A DNA stretch of 64,000 bases from Mycobacteroides chelonae (GCF_016767715.1 NZ_CP050145.1:1984001-2048000), one strand, 5' to 3'; positions 50,320 to 58,444 are shown, numbered from the stretch's first letter. The notes: generated by a model not told the origin, from the letters alone. Made by a program: numbers and translations.

Positions 50320-51029
50320 TGACGCGTGCCGATGAGCTGAGCACCGCACTGGCAGCGGTGCGCGAGCGAGTCCGCGTTGCCGCCGAGGCTGTTGACCGCG
50401 ACCCGCAAGAGATCGAACTGCTGCCCGTCACCAAGTTTTTCCCGGCGGCCGACGTCCAGGAGCTGTACTCGTTGGGCTGCCGCGCGTTCGGGGAGTCGAG
50501 GGATCAGGAGGCTGCCGCCAAGGTGGCGGAGGTGGGCCATGCGGATATCCAATGGCACATGGTGGGCAATCTGCAGCGCAACAAGGCGAAATCGGTTGCC
50601 CACTGGGCCTATTCGGTGCATTCGGTGGACAATTCGCGGCTGGTCGCCGCGCTGGACACAGCGCGCGCGGCGGGGGACAGCAGCGAGCCACTGCACGTGT
50701 ACCTCCAGATCAGCCTCGATGGCGATACCGCTCGGGGCGGAGTGGATATCGCTGACGTGGCCGGAGTCGACGAGCTGTGCGCGCAGGTGGTCGCCAGCGA
50801 GCATCTCGAGCTTGCCGGGTTGATGGCTCTGCCTCCTCGTGAGGCCGATGCCGACCAGGCCTTTCGCCGACTCCAGCAAGAACACGAACGCGTTCGGCGG
50901 CGCTATCCGCAGGCGAATCACTTATCGGCAGGAATGTCCAACGACCTGGAGACCGCCATTAAATATGGGTCCACTTGTGTGCGTGTCGGAACGGCGCTGA
51001 TGGGGCAACGACCGCTAACGTCACGGTAG
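50319..51029 (+). CDS. PLP homeostasis protein YggS/YlmE
   Basis: A 236-aa alanine-racemase-fold protein that binds pyridoxal phosphate but has no racemase domain. The PLP lysine is in IELLPVTKFFPAADV. FGESRDQEAAAKV (usually GENRVQE), WHMVGNLQRNKAK and LSAGMSNDLETAIKYGSTCVRVGTALMG match the family. The start ATG at 50319 overlaps the pgeF stop; a TTG one codon earlier is not preferred. In Gram-positive bacteria this gene stands beside sepF, as it does here, and it affects PLP balance. Confidence 0.9.
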   Translation: MTRADELSTALAAVRERVRVAAEAVDRDPQEIELLPVTKFFPAADVQELYSLGCRAFGESRDQEAAAKVAEVGHADIQWHMVGNLQRNKAKSVAHWAYSVHSVDNSRLVAALDTARAAGDSSEPLHVYLQISLDGDTARGGVDIADVAGVDELCAQVVASEHLELAGLMALPPREADADQAFRRLQQEHERVRRRYPQANHLSAGMSNDLETAIKYGSTCVRVGTALMGQRPLTSR

Positions 51030-51117
51030 ATCGTCACTCCAGTCACATTTGCAACACAGCTGTAGAGACCGAGCGAACAACTGAACTCCATATAGCCCAC
51101 GCACGGAAGGTCACGCG

Positions 51118-51759
51118 ATGAGCACGCTGCACAAGGTCAAGGCCTACTTCGGCATGGCTCCCATGGACGACTACGACGACGAGTACTACGACGACGTCGA
51201 CGCGCATGCGCCCCGGCGCGCGTCCGCCGAGGATCGCCGGTACCCGCGCCGTGGCGAGCGGTTCGCCGACGATGCCGAGTACGGCTACGACGAGCCCGGC
51301 TACCGTTCCGGTGGTCCTGGTGGTTACGCCGAGGAGGATCGCTTTGCCGCACGGCACCCAGCGCCGCGTGAGTTCGACCGTCCGGCACCGCGTTTGGGCT
51401 CATTGAGGGGTAGCGCTCCCACCCGTGGCGCGCTGGCCATGGATCCGCGCCGCGCCGCGATCTTCGAAGAGGGCAGCCCGTTGTCCAAGATCACCACGCT
51501 GCGCCCCAAGGACTACAGCGAGGCACGCACCATCGGTGAGCGGTTCCGCGACGGCACCCCGGTCATCATGGACTTGGTGTCGATGGACAACGCCGATGCC
51601 AAGCGCGTGGTGGATTTCGCGGCCGGACTCGCGTTCGCGTTGCGCGGTTCGTTCGACAAGGTGGCGACGAAGGTCTTCCTGCTGTCTCCGGCCGATATCG
51701 ACGTCAGCGCCGAGGAGCGCCGCCGGATCGCCGAGAGCGGCTTCTACTCCTACCAGTAG
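51118..51759 (+). CDS. sepF: Cell division protein SepF
   Basis: A 213-aa cytoplasmic division protein that tethers FtsZ to the membrane and is essential in mycobacteria, which lack FtsA. The amphipathic N-terminal helix ([13 protein letters not shown]) binds the membrane, a flexible Asp/Tyr/Arg-rich linker follows, and residues about 120-205 form the SepF core ([54 protein letters not shown]). GGAAGG precedes the ATG. The gene ends 8 bases before a very strong hairpin terminator. Confidence 0.95.
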   Translation: MSTLHKVKAYFGMAPMDDYDDEYYDDVDAHAPRRASAEDRRYPRRGERFADDAEYGYDEPGYRSGGPGGYAEEDRFAARHPAPREFDRPAPRLGSLRGSAPTRGALAMDPRRAAIFEEGSPLSKITTLRPKDYSEARTIGERFRDGTPVIMDLVSMDNADAKRVVDFAAGLAFALRGSFDKVATKVFLLSPADIDVSAEERRRIAESGFYSYQ

Positions 51760-51767
51760 ACCTCTGA

Positions 51768-51814
51768 CGAATTCGGGCGAGAAGATGCGAACTGCATCTT
51801 CTCGCCCGAATTCG
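51768..51814. terminator. Bidirectional terminator between sepF and the DUF899 gene
   Basis: Perfect 21-bp arms (51768-51788 and 51794-51814) around a 5-nt GAACT loop. On the plus strand CTTTAG follows the stem. It lies between two converging genes, 8 bases after the sepF stop and 3 bases before the end of the DUF899 gene, so it can serve both. It marks the left boundary of the inserted SRPBCC-ArsR-DUF899 cassette. Confidence 0.88.
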
Positions 51815-51816
51815 CT

Positions 51817-52563
51817 TTAGTGGCAGGGTTTCACAGGCCGCGGATCATGCGGGTCGTCGGGGTCCGGGTCGCCGAACCATCGCGACGGTTCATGTGATCC
51901 GTACTCGTCATGCCAGTCCCACCACTCGTACGCGGGGGATTGGGGGTAGCCCGGCGGGGAGTCTTCCCATGTCTCCTGGCGGCCCAGTGCCGTCATGTCG
52001 AGGAAGGTCCAGGTGTTGTTGAACGCCTCGTCGCCTCGGTTGTTGATGAAGTAGGTGCGATACACACGGTCGCCGTCGCGGATGAACGCGTTGTGTCCGT
52101 GCCAGTCGTGCACGCCCAGGTCCCGATCGAAGGTGCTTTCGGGAACTATTGTGTACCAAGGGATTTTCCATCCCATGCGGTTCTTGATCCGCTCCAGGTC
52201 GGCCTGGGACCCACGCGAGACGTAGACCAGTGTGGTGTCGCGTGCGTTCAGGTGCGCCAGGTTGCCTATGTGGTCGGCCATCAACGAGCAGCCGGTACAG
52301 CCGTGCACGGGCCAGTCTCCGGTACCGGGATCGATAAAGGCGCGGTACACGATGAGCTGGCGGCGTCCCTGGAACAACTCGAGGAGGTTCATCGGCCCCT
52401 CCGGACCCTCGAACCGATAGGAGGCGTTCACCTCGGTCCAGGGCATGCGCCGTCGCTTGGCGGCCAATGCGTCACGCGCCCGGGTGAATGCCTTCTCTTC
52501 GACGAGCATCTGCTGGTATGCGGTGTCCCATTCCGGTGCCGACACGATCGGGGGTGTCTTCAT
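51817..52563 (-). CDS. DUF899 thioredoxin-like protein
   Basis: A 248-aa protein of the DUF899 family, which has a thioredoxin-like fold. Visible are the segment MPWTEVNASYRFEGPEGPMNLLELFQGRRQLIVYRAF, the CxxC-type motif VHGCTGCSLMADHIG (about residues 88-102), LVYVSRGSQADLERIKNRMGW and the tryptophan-rich C-terminus AYEWWDWHDEYG. The ATG at 52563 overlaps the arsR stop. It is the last gene of a coupled SRPBCC-ArsR-DUF899 operon common in actinobacteria. Function unproven; a redox or detoxification role is plausible. Confidence 0.85.
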   Translation of the reverse strand: MKTPPIVSAPEWDTAYQQMLVEEKAFTRARDALAAKRRRMPWTEVNASYRFEGPEGPMNLLELFQGRRQLIVYRAFIDPGTGDWPVHGCTGCSLMADHIGNLAHLNARDTTLVYVSRGSQADLERIKNRMGWKIPWYTIVPESTFDRDLGVHDWHGHNAFIRDGDRVYRTYFINNRGDEAFNNTWTFLDMTALGRQETWEDSPPGYPQSPAYEWWDWHDEYGSHEPSRWFGDPDPDDPHDPRPVKPCH

Positions 52564-52895
52564 GATGTTGCCTTCTCTATGGTCTCGGCGAGGTGCTTTA
52601 TTCGTGCCAGTCGGCGATCCCAAGCCGCTCCCACGGCGCTGAGCTGCTCGGCGATGCGGGCGACCTGCTCGCCGTTGGCGCGATACTGCTTCTCCCGCCC
52701 CTGGGAAGTGGCACGGACCAGGCCCGCCTTGTCGAGGACCGCGAGATGTTTGGTCACGGCCTGGCGGGTGACCGGCAGGCGCTCACTCAATGTCGTGGCC
52801 GTCGCCACGCCGTCGTTGAGGATGAGGTCGAAGACCCGCCGCCGGGTCGGATCGCCGACCGCCGCCCACAGGTCGTCGTCGATTACTGCGGTCAT
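52560..52895 (-). CDS. ArsR-family HTH regulator
   Basis: A 111-aa winged-helix repressor: DDDLWAAVGDPTRRRVFDLILNDGVATATTLSERLPVTRQAVTKHLAVLDKAGLVRATSQGREKQYRANG. It has no metal-binding cysteines in the recognition helix, so it belongs to the metal-independent group often paired with SRPBCC/AHSA1 proteins. Start and stop overlap its neighbours (ATGA both sides). It probably binds the two GCAAC-N5-GTTGC palindromes upstream of the operon and so represses its own transcription. Confidence 0.9.
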   Translation of the reverse strand: MTAVIDDDLWAAVGDPTRRRVFDLILNDGVATATTLSERLPVTRQAVTKHLAVLDKAGLVRATSQGREKQYRANGEQVARIAEQLSAVGAAWDRRLARIKHLAETIEKATS

Positions 52896-53356
52896 GACCG
52901 CCCTGCCAGCTCGCCCACACAGGGAGCCAGCCGGGGCAGGTGCTGCGCCCAGCCTTCCTCATGCGACTCGTACTGTTCGACGACCTCGGCCTCGGTGCGT
53001 CCCTGGTCCCGGAAGCCGACTTCGGTCATGTGCACCCGCGTGCCCGCGCCCGAGGGCGTGAGCTCAAATGTCACCAGTAGCGAATTCCCGTCGTTCGCCA
53101 AGTGCCCTTCTGGATAACACCAACGGAATGAGAACAGCCTCGGCGGCTCCACGTCGACGAGCGTCAGGCCGTAGACATGGACCTCACCGGCTTCCTCGCC
53201 GTGAAAGGAGATCTGGCCCCGGGCGCCCGGAGCCGGGGCGAACTCGGCGTCGTCCGGCCACCATTGCTTCATATGTTCCGGGCGGCTGATGACGGAGAAG
53301 ACGACCTCCGGTGGGGCGTCGACGTACAGCTCGCGCTCGATGCGTTCGTATGACAT
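52892..53356 (-). CDS. SRPBCC (AHSA1-like) protein
   Basis: A 154-aa START-like protein of the AHSA1 type: YERIERELYVDAPPEVVFSVISRPEHMKQWWPDD at the N-terminus, SFRWCYPEGHLANDGNSLLVTFELTPSGAGTRVHMTEVGF in the sheet, and a C-terminal helix (EGWAQHLPRL). The ATG at 53356 (MSYERI) is the likely start. It is the first gene of the operon; the ArsR palindromes lie 15-74 bases upstream. The hydrophobic cavity of this fold suggests that it binds the small molecule sensed or processed by this operon. Confidence 0.85.
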   Translation of the reverse strand: MSYERIERELYVDAPPEVVFSVISRPEHMKQWWPDDAEFAPAPGARGQISFHGEEAGEVHVYGLTLVDVEPPRLFSFRWCYPEGHLANDGNSLLVTFELTPSGAGTRVHMTEVGFRDQGRTEAEVVEQYESHEEGWAQHLPRLAPCVGELAGRS

Positions 53357-53370
53357 GTCTCTCCCTACTC

Positions 53371-53385
53371 GCAACTATCGGTTGC
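53371..53385. promoter_or_regulatory. ArsR operator candidate 1
   Basis: GCAACTATCGGTTGC is a perfect palindrome in its 5-bp arms with a 5-base centre. It lies 15 bases upstream of the SRPBCC start. It shares its arms exactly with a second site 45 bases away. Confidence 0.7.
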
Positions 53386-53415
53386 GTTTCAGCATAGGGG
53401 CCGGCTCAATAATAT

Positions 53416-53430
53416 GCAACCATTGGTTGC
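53416..53430. promoter_or_regulatory. ArsR operator candidate 2
   Basis: GCAACCATTGGTTGC has the same GCAAC and GTTGC arms as the first site, and its centre is itself nearly symmetric (CCATTGG). The centre-to-centre distance of 45 bases is about four helical turns, so two dimers could bind on the same DNA face. It lies between the minus-strand cassette and yggT. Confidence 0.7.
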
Positions 53431-53564
53431 TAGTGGTGGCGCCTGTGGCATCGCCCAGGGGTTTCGTTGTGTGACAGGCGGTCCGGTGGGGCCTGCCGGT
53501 AGGCTGCGACTGTTGTTACGAGAAGCCCGCGCGTGGTTTTCACGCTTGGTTGGTGAGGGATCCC

Positions 53565-53858
53565 TTGGCACTGTTTTTTGAGATCATTGGCTATGCGCTT
53601 CTGCTTTTCTGTTTGCTGCTGTTCGCCCGCATAGTGATCGAGACCATTCAGTCCATTAGCCGCGACTGGCACCCGCGAGGCGCCACGGTGGTGATTCTGG
53701 AGCTCATCTTCACGGTCACCGACCCTCCGGTGCGGTTATTGCGCCGCCTCATTCCACCCCTCTCCCTTGGCGCGGTGCGATTCGATTTGTCCATTACTTT
53801 GTTGCTTTTGGTCGGATTCTTTGGCATGCGGGTGGCGTTCCTGATGGCCGCTGGCTAA
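53565..53858 (+). CDS. YggT family membrane protein
   Basis: A 97-aa membrane protein with two hydrophobic segments (ALFFEIIGYALLLFCLLLFARIVIETI and LSITLLLLVGFFGMRVAF) and the central block DPPVRLLRRLIPPLSLGAVRFDLS typical of YggT. I choose the TTG at 53565 because it matches the usual length (96 aa in Rv2146c) and follows GAGGGA closely; a GTG at 53550 has no such site. It lies between sepF and wag31 in many Gram-positive bacteria, here separated from sepF by the inserted cassette. Role in division or osmotic response is unproven. Confidence 0.85.
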   Translation: MALFFEIIGYALLLFCLLLFARIVIETIQSISRDWHPRGATVVILELIFTVTDPPVRLLRRLIPPLSLGAVRFDLSITLLLLVGFFGMRVAFLMAAG

Positions 53859-54087
53859 GCCTCCAGCGACGCTGAATTTCGGTATTCAACTCACATCGAT
53901 CTGGATACGAATGCGCGTCATATCCAAAGCCTCAGAGTATTTTTATGCACGTCAGAGGGATACTTAACAAGCTCTGCTGCGACCGGCGGGTCTGATGTGA
54001 CAGGATGGACGCCAGTTACAGTGAGACGCCACGTTCGCTTTACACTGCAATACGATTCCAGACGTCGAGACTTGATAGGGGCAGGCA
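53859..54087 (+). other. Intergenic region before wag31
   Basis: A 229-base stretch with no gene that I can support. It should hold the wag31 promoter, but no -35/-10 pair is convincing enough to name. GATAGGGGCAGG just before the ATG is the probable ribosome-binding site. Confidence 0.4.
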
Positions 54088-54915
54088 ATGCCGCTTACAC
54101 CAGCTGATGTACATAACGTCGCGTTCAGTAAGCCACCCATCGGTAAGCGCGGATACAACGAGGACGAGGTTGACGCCTTCCTCGACCTGGTGGAGAACGA
54201 GCTGGCCCGCCTGATCGAGGAGAACTCGGATCTGCGTCAGCGGGTTCAGGAGCTGGACCAGGAGCTGGTCGAGGCCCGCAAGGGTGGCGGCGCCGCCCCC
54301 GTCTACGAGGCGCCCAAGCCCGAGAAGAAGCCGGAGCCCGCTAAGCCCGAGCCCACGCCGGCGCCGGTTGTGGCCGCCGCTCCCGTCGCGGCGTCGACAG
54401 AGGAGCACCATGTCCGCGCGGCCAAGATCTTGGGTCTGGCGCAGGACACCGCGGACCGTCTGACCGGGAACGCCAAGTCCGAGTCGGAAAAGCTGCTCGC
54501 CGATGCTCGCGCAAATGCGGACCAGATTGTCAGCGAGGCCCGCGCCACCGCCGATAAGACGGTCACCGAGGCACGGTCCAAGGCCGAGGCGCTACTCTCG
54601 GATGCCCAGACCCGTTCCGAGACCCAGCTGCGCCAGGCGCAGGAGAAGGCCGATGCCCTGCAATCCGATGCCGAGCGCAAGCACTCGGAGATCATGGGCA
54701 CCATCAATCAGCAGCGCACGGTGCTGGAAGGTCGTCTGGAGCAGTTGCGTACATTCGAGCGCGAGTACCGCACCCGGCTCAAGACCTACCTGGAGTCTCA
54801 GCTCGAGGAGCTTGGCCAGCGCGGTTCGGCAGCACCCGTCGATGCGGGCGCCTCGAATGAAAACGCATCCAAGGAAGCCGGTTTCGGCCAGTTCAACCGT
54901 GGGAACAACTACTGA
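54088..54915 (+). CDS. wag31: Polar growth protein Wag31 (DivIVA)
   Basis: A 275-aa coiled-coil scaffold that marks the cell poles and directs tip growth. The membrane-binding head is [47 protein letters not shown] Pro/Ala/Lys linker (about 73-105) follows, and then a long coiled coil (about 108-250) with repeating Ala/Glu/Ser. The tail ends [10 protein letters not shown]. In M. tuberculosis PknA/PknB phosphorylate Thr73 in the region after the head; no match to that residue is claimed here. It is last in the classical dcw-linked order and is essential. Confidence 0.96.
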   Translation: MPLTPADVHNVAFSKPPIGKRGYNEDEVDAFLDLVENELARLIEENSDLRQRVQELDQELVEARKGGGAAPVYEAPKPEKKPEPAKPEPTPAPVVAAAPVAASTEEHHVRAAKILGLAQDTADRLTGNAKSESEKLLADARANADQIVSEARATADKTVTEARSKAEALLSDAQTRSETQLRQAQEKADALQSDAERKHSEIMGTINQQRTVLEGRLEQLRTFEREYRTRLKTYLESQLEELGQRGSAAPVDAGASNENASKEAGFGQFNRGNNY

Positions 54916-54960
54916 TCTAGATCGGTCTATGCTCGCGGCACGTATGAGGAGTGATTCGCG

Positions 54961-55422
54961 ATGCTGATCGTCGCACTGGTATTGGCCGCAGTCGGTCTGG
55001 CGGCCCTGGTGACCGCGGTAGTCACCAGTAATGAGGTTCTTGCCTTTGTCTGTATCGCCGCGGCCGCCGTCGGCGTGGTGCTCATGATCGTCGACGCGAT
55101 CCGGGACCGGCATGCCGGTGCACTGGAATCCGACGAGGAGTCCGACCAGGAGGCCGAGGCAGGCGAGAACGAGCCCGAAGGCGCAGATTCCGGGGAACCT
55201 GCCGCCGACTCTGCCGAGAGTGACGCGAAAGCCGATGTGGCGGAAGCTGATCCAAGCGAGACATCTGTGATCCCACGGGTGTCGGAGACGTCTTCCTCTG
55301 CCGCTGCCGCGGTGAGCCTCAAGGAGGTCGCCACCGCGGCGCACCACCATCCCTCGGCCGAAGAGACTTACGAGCAATTCGACGTCGACGACGATGATGA
55401 GGACGAGCCACAGCGCTCGTGA
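54961..55422 (+). CDS. Acidic-tailed membrane protein (Rv2144c-like)
   Basis: A 153-aa protein with two membrane segments at the N-terminus (about 3-22 and 28-46) and a long, very acidic Glu/Asp/Ala/Ser tail with a short histidine run (AHHHPS) near residue 128. There are no catalytic motifs. It follows wag31 by 45 bases, the position of Rv2144c in M. tuberculosis. The stop overlaps the next gene (GTGA). Function unknown; the acidic tail may bind cations or basic proteins. Confidence 0.75.
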   Translation: MLIVALVLAAVGLAALVTAVVTSNEVLAFVCIAAAAVGVVLMIVDAIRDRHAGALESDEESDQEAEAGENEPEGADSGEPAADSAESDAKADVAEADPSETSVIPRVSETSSSAAAAVSLKEVATAAHHHPSAEETYEQFDVDDDDEDEPQRS

Positions 55423-56039
55423 CCGGACTTTGCCAGATGTCGCGTAGCGCTGCCGTGGGCGCGGCCATCGCCGCGACCCTCACCCTGTCGGCATGCCACG
55501 CCGCCGAGCCCGCTGCGGGTGGCCACTCGGATGCGGTGGCCAGCATTGTCCTAGTGACGGCCCAGACGACCGTCCCGCAGCCTCCTTCGTCCGGCACGCT
55601 CGGCGAAGAGCCGGACGGGGGAGCATTGTCCGCTCCGGTAAGCCCATTCGACACCACGTCGCTAGCGGTCATCAGGCTGGACCCTCCGCTGCTGCGCGCT
55701 GTCCAAGATGCCGCCACCAGCGCGGCGGTCGACGGTGTGACACTTGTGATCACGTCGGGCTGGCGGTCGCGGGCTTTCCAGCAGCAGTTACTCGATGACG
55801 CGGTACAGACATACGGAAGCCTGGCGGTGGCACGGCAGTGGGTGGCCACTCCCGACGAATCGCATCATGTGCAGGGCAAGGCCGTCGATATCGGCCCCGC
55901 GTCGGCCTACGGGTGGATGCTGGCGCACAGCACGCAATTCGGCCTGTGCCAGGTCTTCGCCAACGAGAAGTGGCACTACGAGCTCACCGCGGATGCCGAA
56001 GGGCAATGCCCGCCGCTGCGTACCAACGCGGCAGGCTGA
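55419..56039 (+). CDS. VanY-like M15 D-alanyl-D-alanine carboxypeptidase lipoprotein
   Basis: A 206-aa secreted lipoprotein with lipobox LTLSAC (Cys about 26). The catalytic part has VTSGWRSRAFQQQLL, SHHVQGKAVDIGPASAYGWM (zinc His and Asp) and FANEKWHYELT (catalytic Glu and zinc His). These are the M15B/VanY motifs, so it probably removes the terminal D-Ala from peptidoglycan stem peptides. The GTG overlaps the upstream stop, so it is coupled to the acidic membrane protein and probably co-expressed with wag31. Confidence 0.86.
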   Translation: MTGLCQMSRSAAVGAAIAATLTLSACHAAEPAAGGHSDAVASIVLVTAQTTVPQPPSSGTLGEEPDGGALSAPVSPFDTTSLAVIRLDPPLLRAVQDAATSAAVDGVTLVITSGWRSRAFQQQLLDDAVQTYGSLAVARQWVATPDESHHVQGKAVDIGPASAYGWMLAHSTQFGLCQVFANEKWHYELTADAEGQCPPLRTNAAG

Positions 56040-56053
56040 CCCCAGACTCGCTT

Positions 56054-57028
56054 CTACTTCGGACCGGCTGCGGCCTTGGTGAGCTGTCCTGAGATGGATT
56101 CCAGTGCCTGGGTGAGGCTTTGGAAAGGGATTTCGGGGTCGCGTTCGTGGTAGATGGCCGCGACGATTATCGGCAGGGTGACCGCCGCTTCAGGATGTTT
56201 CGTGACGTCCATGCGGGCTGTCGCGTCCTCGACGGGGGTGCCCTGGTCGTAGAGACGGTTCGCTTGCTCGTGTAAATCCGACCAGAACGCGATGCCGCGA
56301 TCGATGGCCGCGTCGATCTCGCACCCGACCAGCACTGGACCATGACCGGGCACAACGGTTTTGGCGCCAAAGGCGCGGATACGCTCCAGCGCGGCGATCC
56401 AGTTGGGGATCGAACCCGACCAGACGACTTTCACGATGCCGTGGGTCAGCAAGTCGCCGGAGAAAAGCACCTTGTGTTCGGGGAGGAAGGCGATCGCGTC
56501 TCCGACGGTGTGGGCCGGACCGAGCTCGTGCAACTCGACGTCTAGCTTGCCCACCCGAAGCGCCCTCTCGCCCGAGAACGTGGTGTCCGCGGGACGGACG
56601 CGTACCTCATCGAAGCGGAAGGGCCTGGCCAGTGGGGCCAACACGTGCATATCTGATGACGGGTCGGCGCTGCCGCCCAGGAGCTCGGCGGTCAGATCGG
56701 CGTGCTCTTGCACCATGAGCGCACTGGCGGCTTCGGTGGCGATGATCTCAACATCGTTGGCGAATACCTGATTACCGAAGAAGTGGTCGCCGTCGGTGTG
56801 CGTGTTGAATACATATCGCACCGGGGCGCTGGCGGTGTGCTGCCCGAACGCATCACGCATCTCCTGCGCGTGCCGCACATCGTAAAGGGTGTCCACGACC
56901 AGTGATTCGCCATCGCTTACCACCAGACCCGCGTTGGCGAGCCCGAAACCCTCGTCGCCGGAAAGGAAAACGTGTGCGCCTCCGCCGAGTTGGACGAGTC
57001 CCTTGTGGAACGCACAGTCCTGTGTCAT
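56054..57028 (-). CDS. MBL-fold metallohydrolase
   Basis: A 324-aa metallo-beta-lactamase-fold hydrolase. The metal motif is NTHTDGDHFFGN (the HxHxDH motif with Asp in place of the second His, as in some other MBL groups), followed by LGPAHTVGDAIAFLPEHKVLFSGDL and the VVPGHGPV loop. The ATG at 57028 follows GAAGGGC and begins one base after the stop of the upstream CMD gene. It forms a two-gene operon with that gene, divergent from a TetR regulator. The substrate is unknown; lactone or ester hydrolysis is plausible. Confidence 0.82.
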   Translation of the reverse strand: MTQDCAFHKGLVQLGGGAHVFLSGDEGFGLANAGLVVSDGESLVVDTLYDVRHAQEMRDAFGQHTASAPVRYVFNTHTDGDHFFGNQVFANDVEIIATEAASALMVQEHADLTAELLGGSADPSSDMHVLAPLARPFRFDEVRVRPADTTFSGERALRVGKLDVELHELGPAHTVGDAIAFLPEHKVLFSGDLLTHGIVKVVWSGSIPNWIAALERIRAFGAKTVVPGHGPVLVGCEIDAAIDRGIAFWSDLHEQANRLYDQGTPVEDATARMDVTKHPEAAVTLPIIVAAIYHERDPEIPFQSLTQALESISGQLTKAAAGPK

Positions 57029-57029
57029 A

Positions 57030-57593
57030 TCAGTTCTGCCCTTCTTCTGAACGCAATGTGTTCGTGGCGGTCGTGAGGATGTCCTGCGTCGCATCCTCGC
57101 CGTCGGCGGTGATGCCCAGCGTCTTGAGGAAGAGTGCTGTCATCACGTAATGCCCGGTGAGCAAAACGATTTCGGCGATTTCGTTGTCAGAGTAGAACTT
57201 CTGGACGGCTTCGGTATTTGCGGGTGGGCCCGCGATCCCGGCAAGGATTTCGTCGACGAAACCGATGAGCGCAGCGAGGCGCTCATCGCCGAACGAGTCT
57301 GCTCCGGACACAACAGCGTCGATCACCCCGGTCGGCACTCCGACTCGCTGTGCCTCGGGAGTATGGTGGTGTATCTCGTACTGCGCGCGCGTGACCGCAC
57401 CGACCCGCAAGATGACCAATTCTCTGGTCTCGGGGGACAATCCGCCGTCCCTGAAGGAGAGGCCCAGCGTGAGATAGGGCTTGGCACTGTTTTTCGTCAT
57501 CACCAGTCCCCGGGTCAGATTGGCGGGGAACAGCTCGAATGCTTCCCGTTGCGCGGGGCTCAAATCGGCCACCGTCGGTAGAACGACGCTCAT
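57030..57593 (-). CDS. Carboxymuconolactone-decarboxylase (AhpD-like) family protein
   Basis: A 187-aa all-helical CMD-fold protein. The core is SPETRELVILRVGAVTRAQYEIHHHTPEAQRVG; the usual redox CxxC of AhpD is missing and replaced by YEIHHH, so a peroxidase-type role is unlikely and a decarboxylase or lyase-type role is possible. ATG at 57593. It lies directly upstream of the MBL gene (1-base gap). The divergent region to the tetR gene holds repeated GATCGTATC and an inverted AAGATACG, probably the operator of that regulator. Confidence 0.82.
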   Translation of the reverse strand: MSVVLPTVADLSPAQREAFELFPANLTRGLVMTKNSAKPYLTLGLSFRDGGLSPETRELVILRVGAVTRAQYEIHHHTPEAQRVGVPTGVIDAVVSGADSFGDERLAALIGFVDEILAGIAGPPANTEAVQKFYSDNEIAEIVLLTGHYVMTALFLKTLGITADGEDATQDILTTATNTLRSEEGQN

Positions 57594-57646
57594 GGATTTC
57601 CTTTCCTCGGGCAGTCCTGGCGGCAAGAGCCCTGCACTAAGAAACG

Positions 57647-57689
57647 GATCGTATCTTGTATGGATCGATCGTATCACGCGTAAGATACG
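57647..57689. promoter_or_regulatory. Probable TetR operator region
   Basis: GATCGTATC occurs at 57647-57655 and again at 57667-57675, exactly 20 bases apart. CGTATCTT at 57650-57657 is matched by its reverse complement AAGATACG at 57682-57689. GTATC-N8-GATAC at 57671-57688 is a further symmetric site. The cluster lies in the 100-base divergent gap between the CMD/MBL operon and the tetR gene, where an autoregulating TetR would bind. Confidence 0.6.
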
Positions 57690-57693
57690 CAAC

Positions 57694-58320
57694 GTGTCTA
57701 CTGGAGGCGTGAAGGAAAGCGCAGAAGCGTCGCCGGCCGATGGCGGCACACGGCGGCGCGACGAAGCGCTGATGTCGGCAATCCGCGACGCGACGTACGC
57801 GGAGCTGAAGGAGCACGGATACTCCGGGGTCACTTTTGAGGGGGTGGCCCGTCGTGCCAAGACCAGCAAGCCGGTGCTGTACCGCCGTTACCGATCACGC
57901 GCGCACATGGTCGCCGACGCGCTGCCGACGCTGCGATACCCACCTACCCGGCTCGCGTCGGCCAGCTCCCTGCGTGAAGACGTATTGGCACTGTTGGGGG
58001 CCTTGCTCCGGGAGCTGCAGCGCATCGGGATTGGGAACTATCGCTGCCTATTGGCGGAGGCCGACGACGAGCTGGCCGAAGAAATGACCACGGCAATCGC
58101 CGGATGGGTCGACCAAACAGTGCTGCAGGCATTGGCGGAGGCCCGCGAGCGCGGTGAGATCGGCGCGGAAGACATCCCATTGCCTGTTGCGACAAGCATT
58201 CTCGCGCTCATGCGTCACGAGTTGTTTTTCGCCCGCAAGCAGTTTGACGACGACAAGCTCGCGGAGCTGTTCGATACCGTTTATCTGCCGTTGATCAATC
58301 TCACGTCGCGTCGCGGCTAG
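57694..58320 (+). CDS. TetR/AcrR family regulator
   Basis: A 208-aa regulator with the N-terminal HTH (AIRDATYAELKEHGYSGVTFEGVARRAKTSKPVLYRRYRSRAHMVADAL, residues about 28-78) and a helical ligand domain of the TetR_C_16-like type (LLAEADDELAEEM). The GTG at 57694 is chosen because it follows the operator cluster; the longer frame is antisense to the CMD gene. It very likely represses the divergent CMD-MBL operon. Ligand unknown. Confidence 0.85.
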   Translation: MSTGGVKESAEASPADGGTRRRDEALMSAIRDATYAELKEHGYSGVTFEGVARRAKTSKPVLYRRYRSRAHMVADALPTLRYPPTRLASASSLREDVLALLGALLRELQRIGIGNYRCLLAEADDELAEEMTTAIAGWVDQTVLQALAEARERGEIGAEDIPLPVATSILALMRHELFFARKQFDDDKLAELFDTVYLPLINLTSRRG

Positions 58321-58407
58321 AAAGCAGCTTCGCTCGTTTCAGTCGTGTGTGTCCGAGGGGGGACTTGTCCGTCTACGACACGGGTCGTGGTCTGGCGATT
58401 GGGGCGC

Positions 58408-58422
58408 TGACCGCTTCGGTCA
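58408..58422. terminator. Small hairpin between convergent tetR and CMD genes
   Basis: TGACCG and CGGTCA form a perfect 6-bp stem with a CTT loop in the 124-base gap between the first tetR gene and the convergent CMD gene. No T-run is present. It may act as a weak bidirectional terminator; nothing else is visible in this gap. Confidence 0.3.
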
Positions 58423-58444
58423 AGCACCGGTCCACGTTTTTCGC

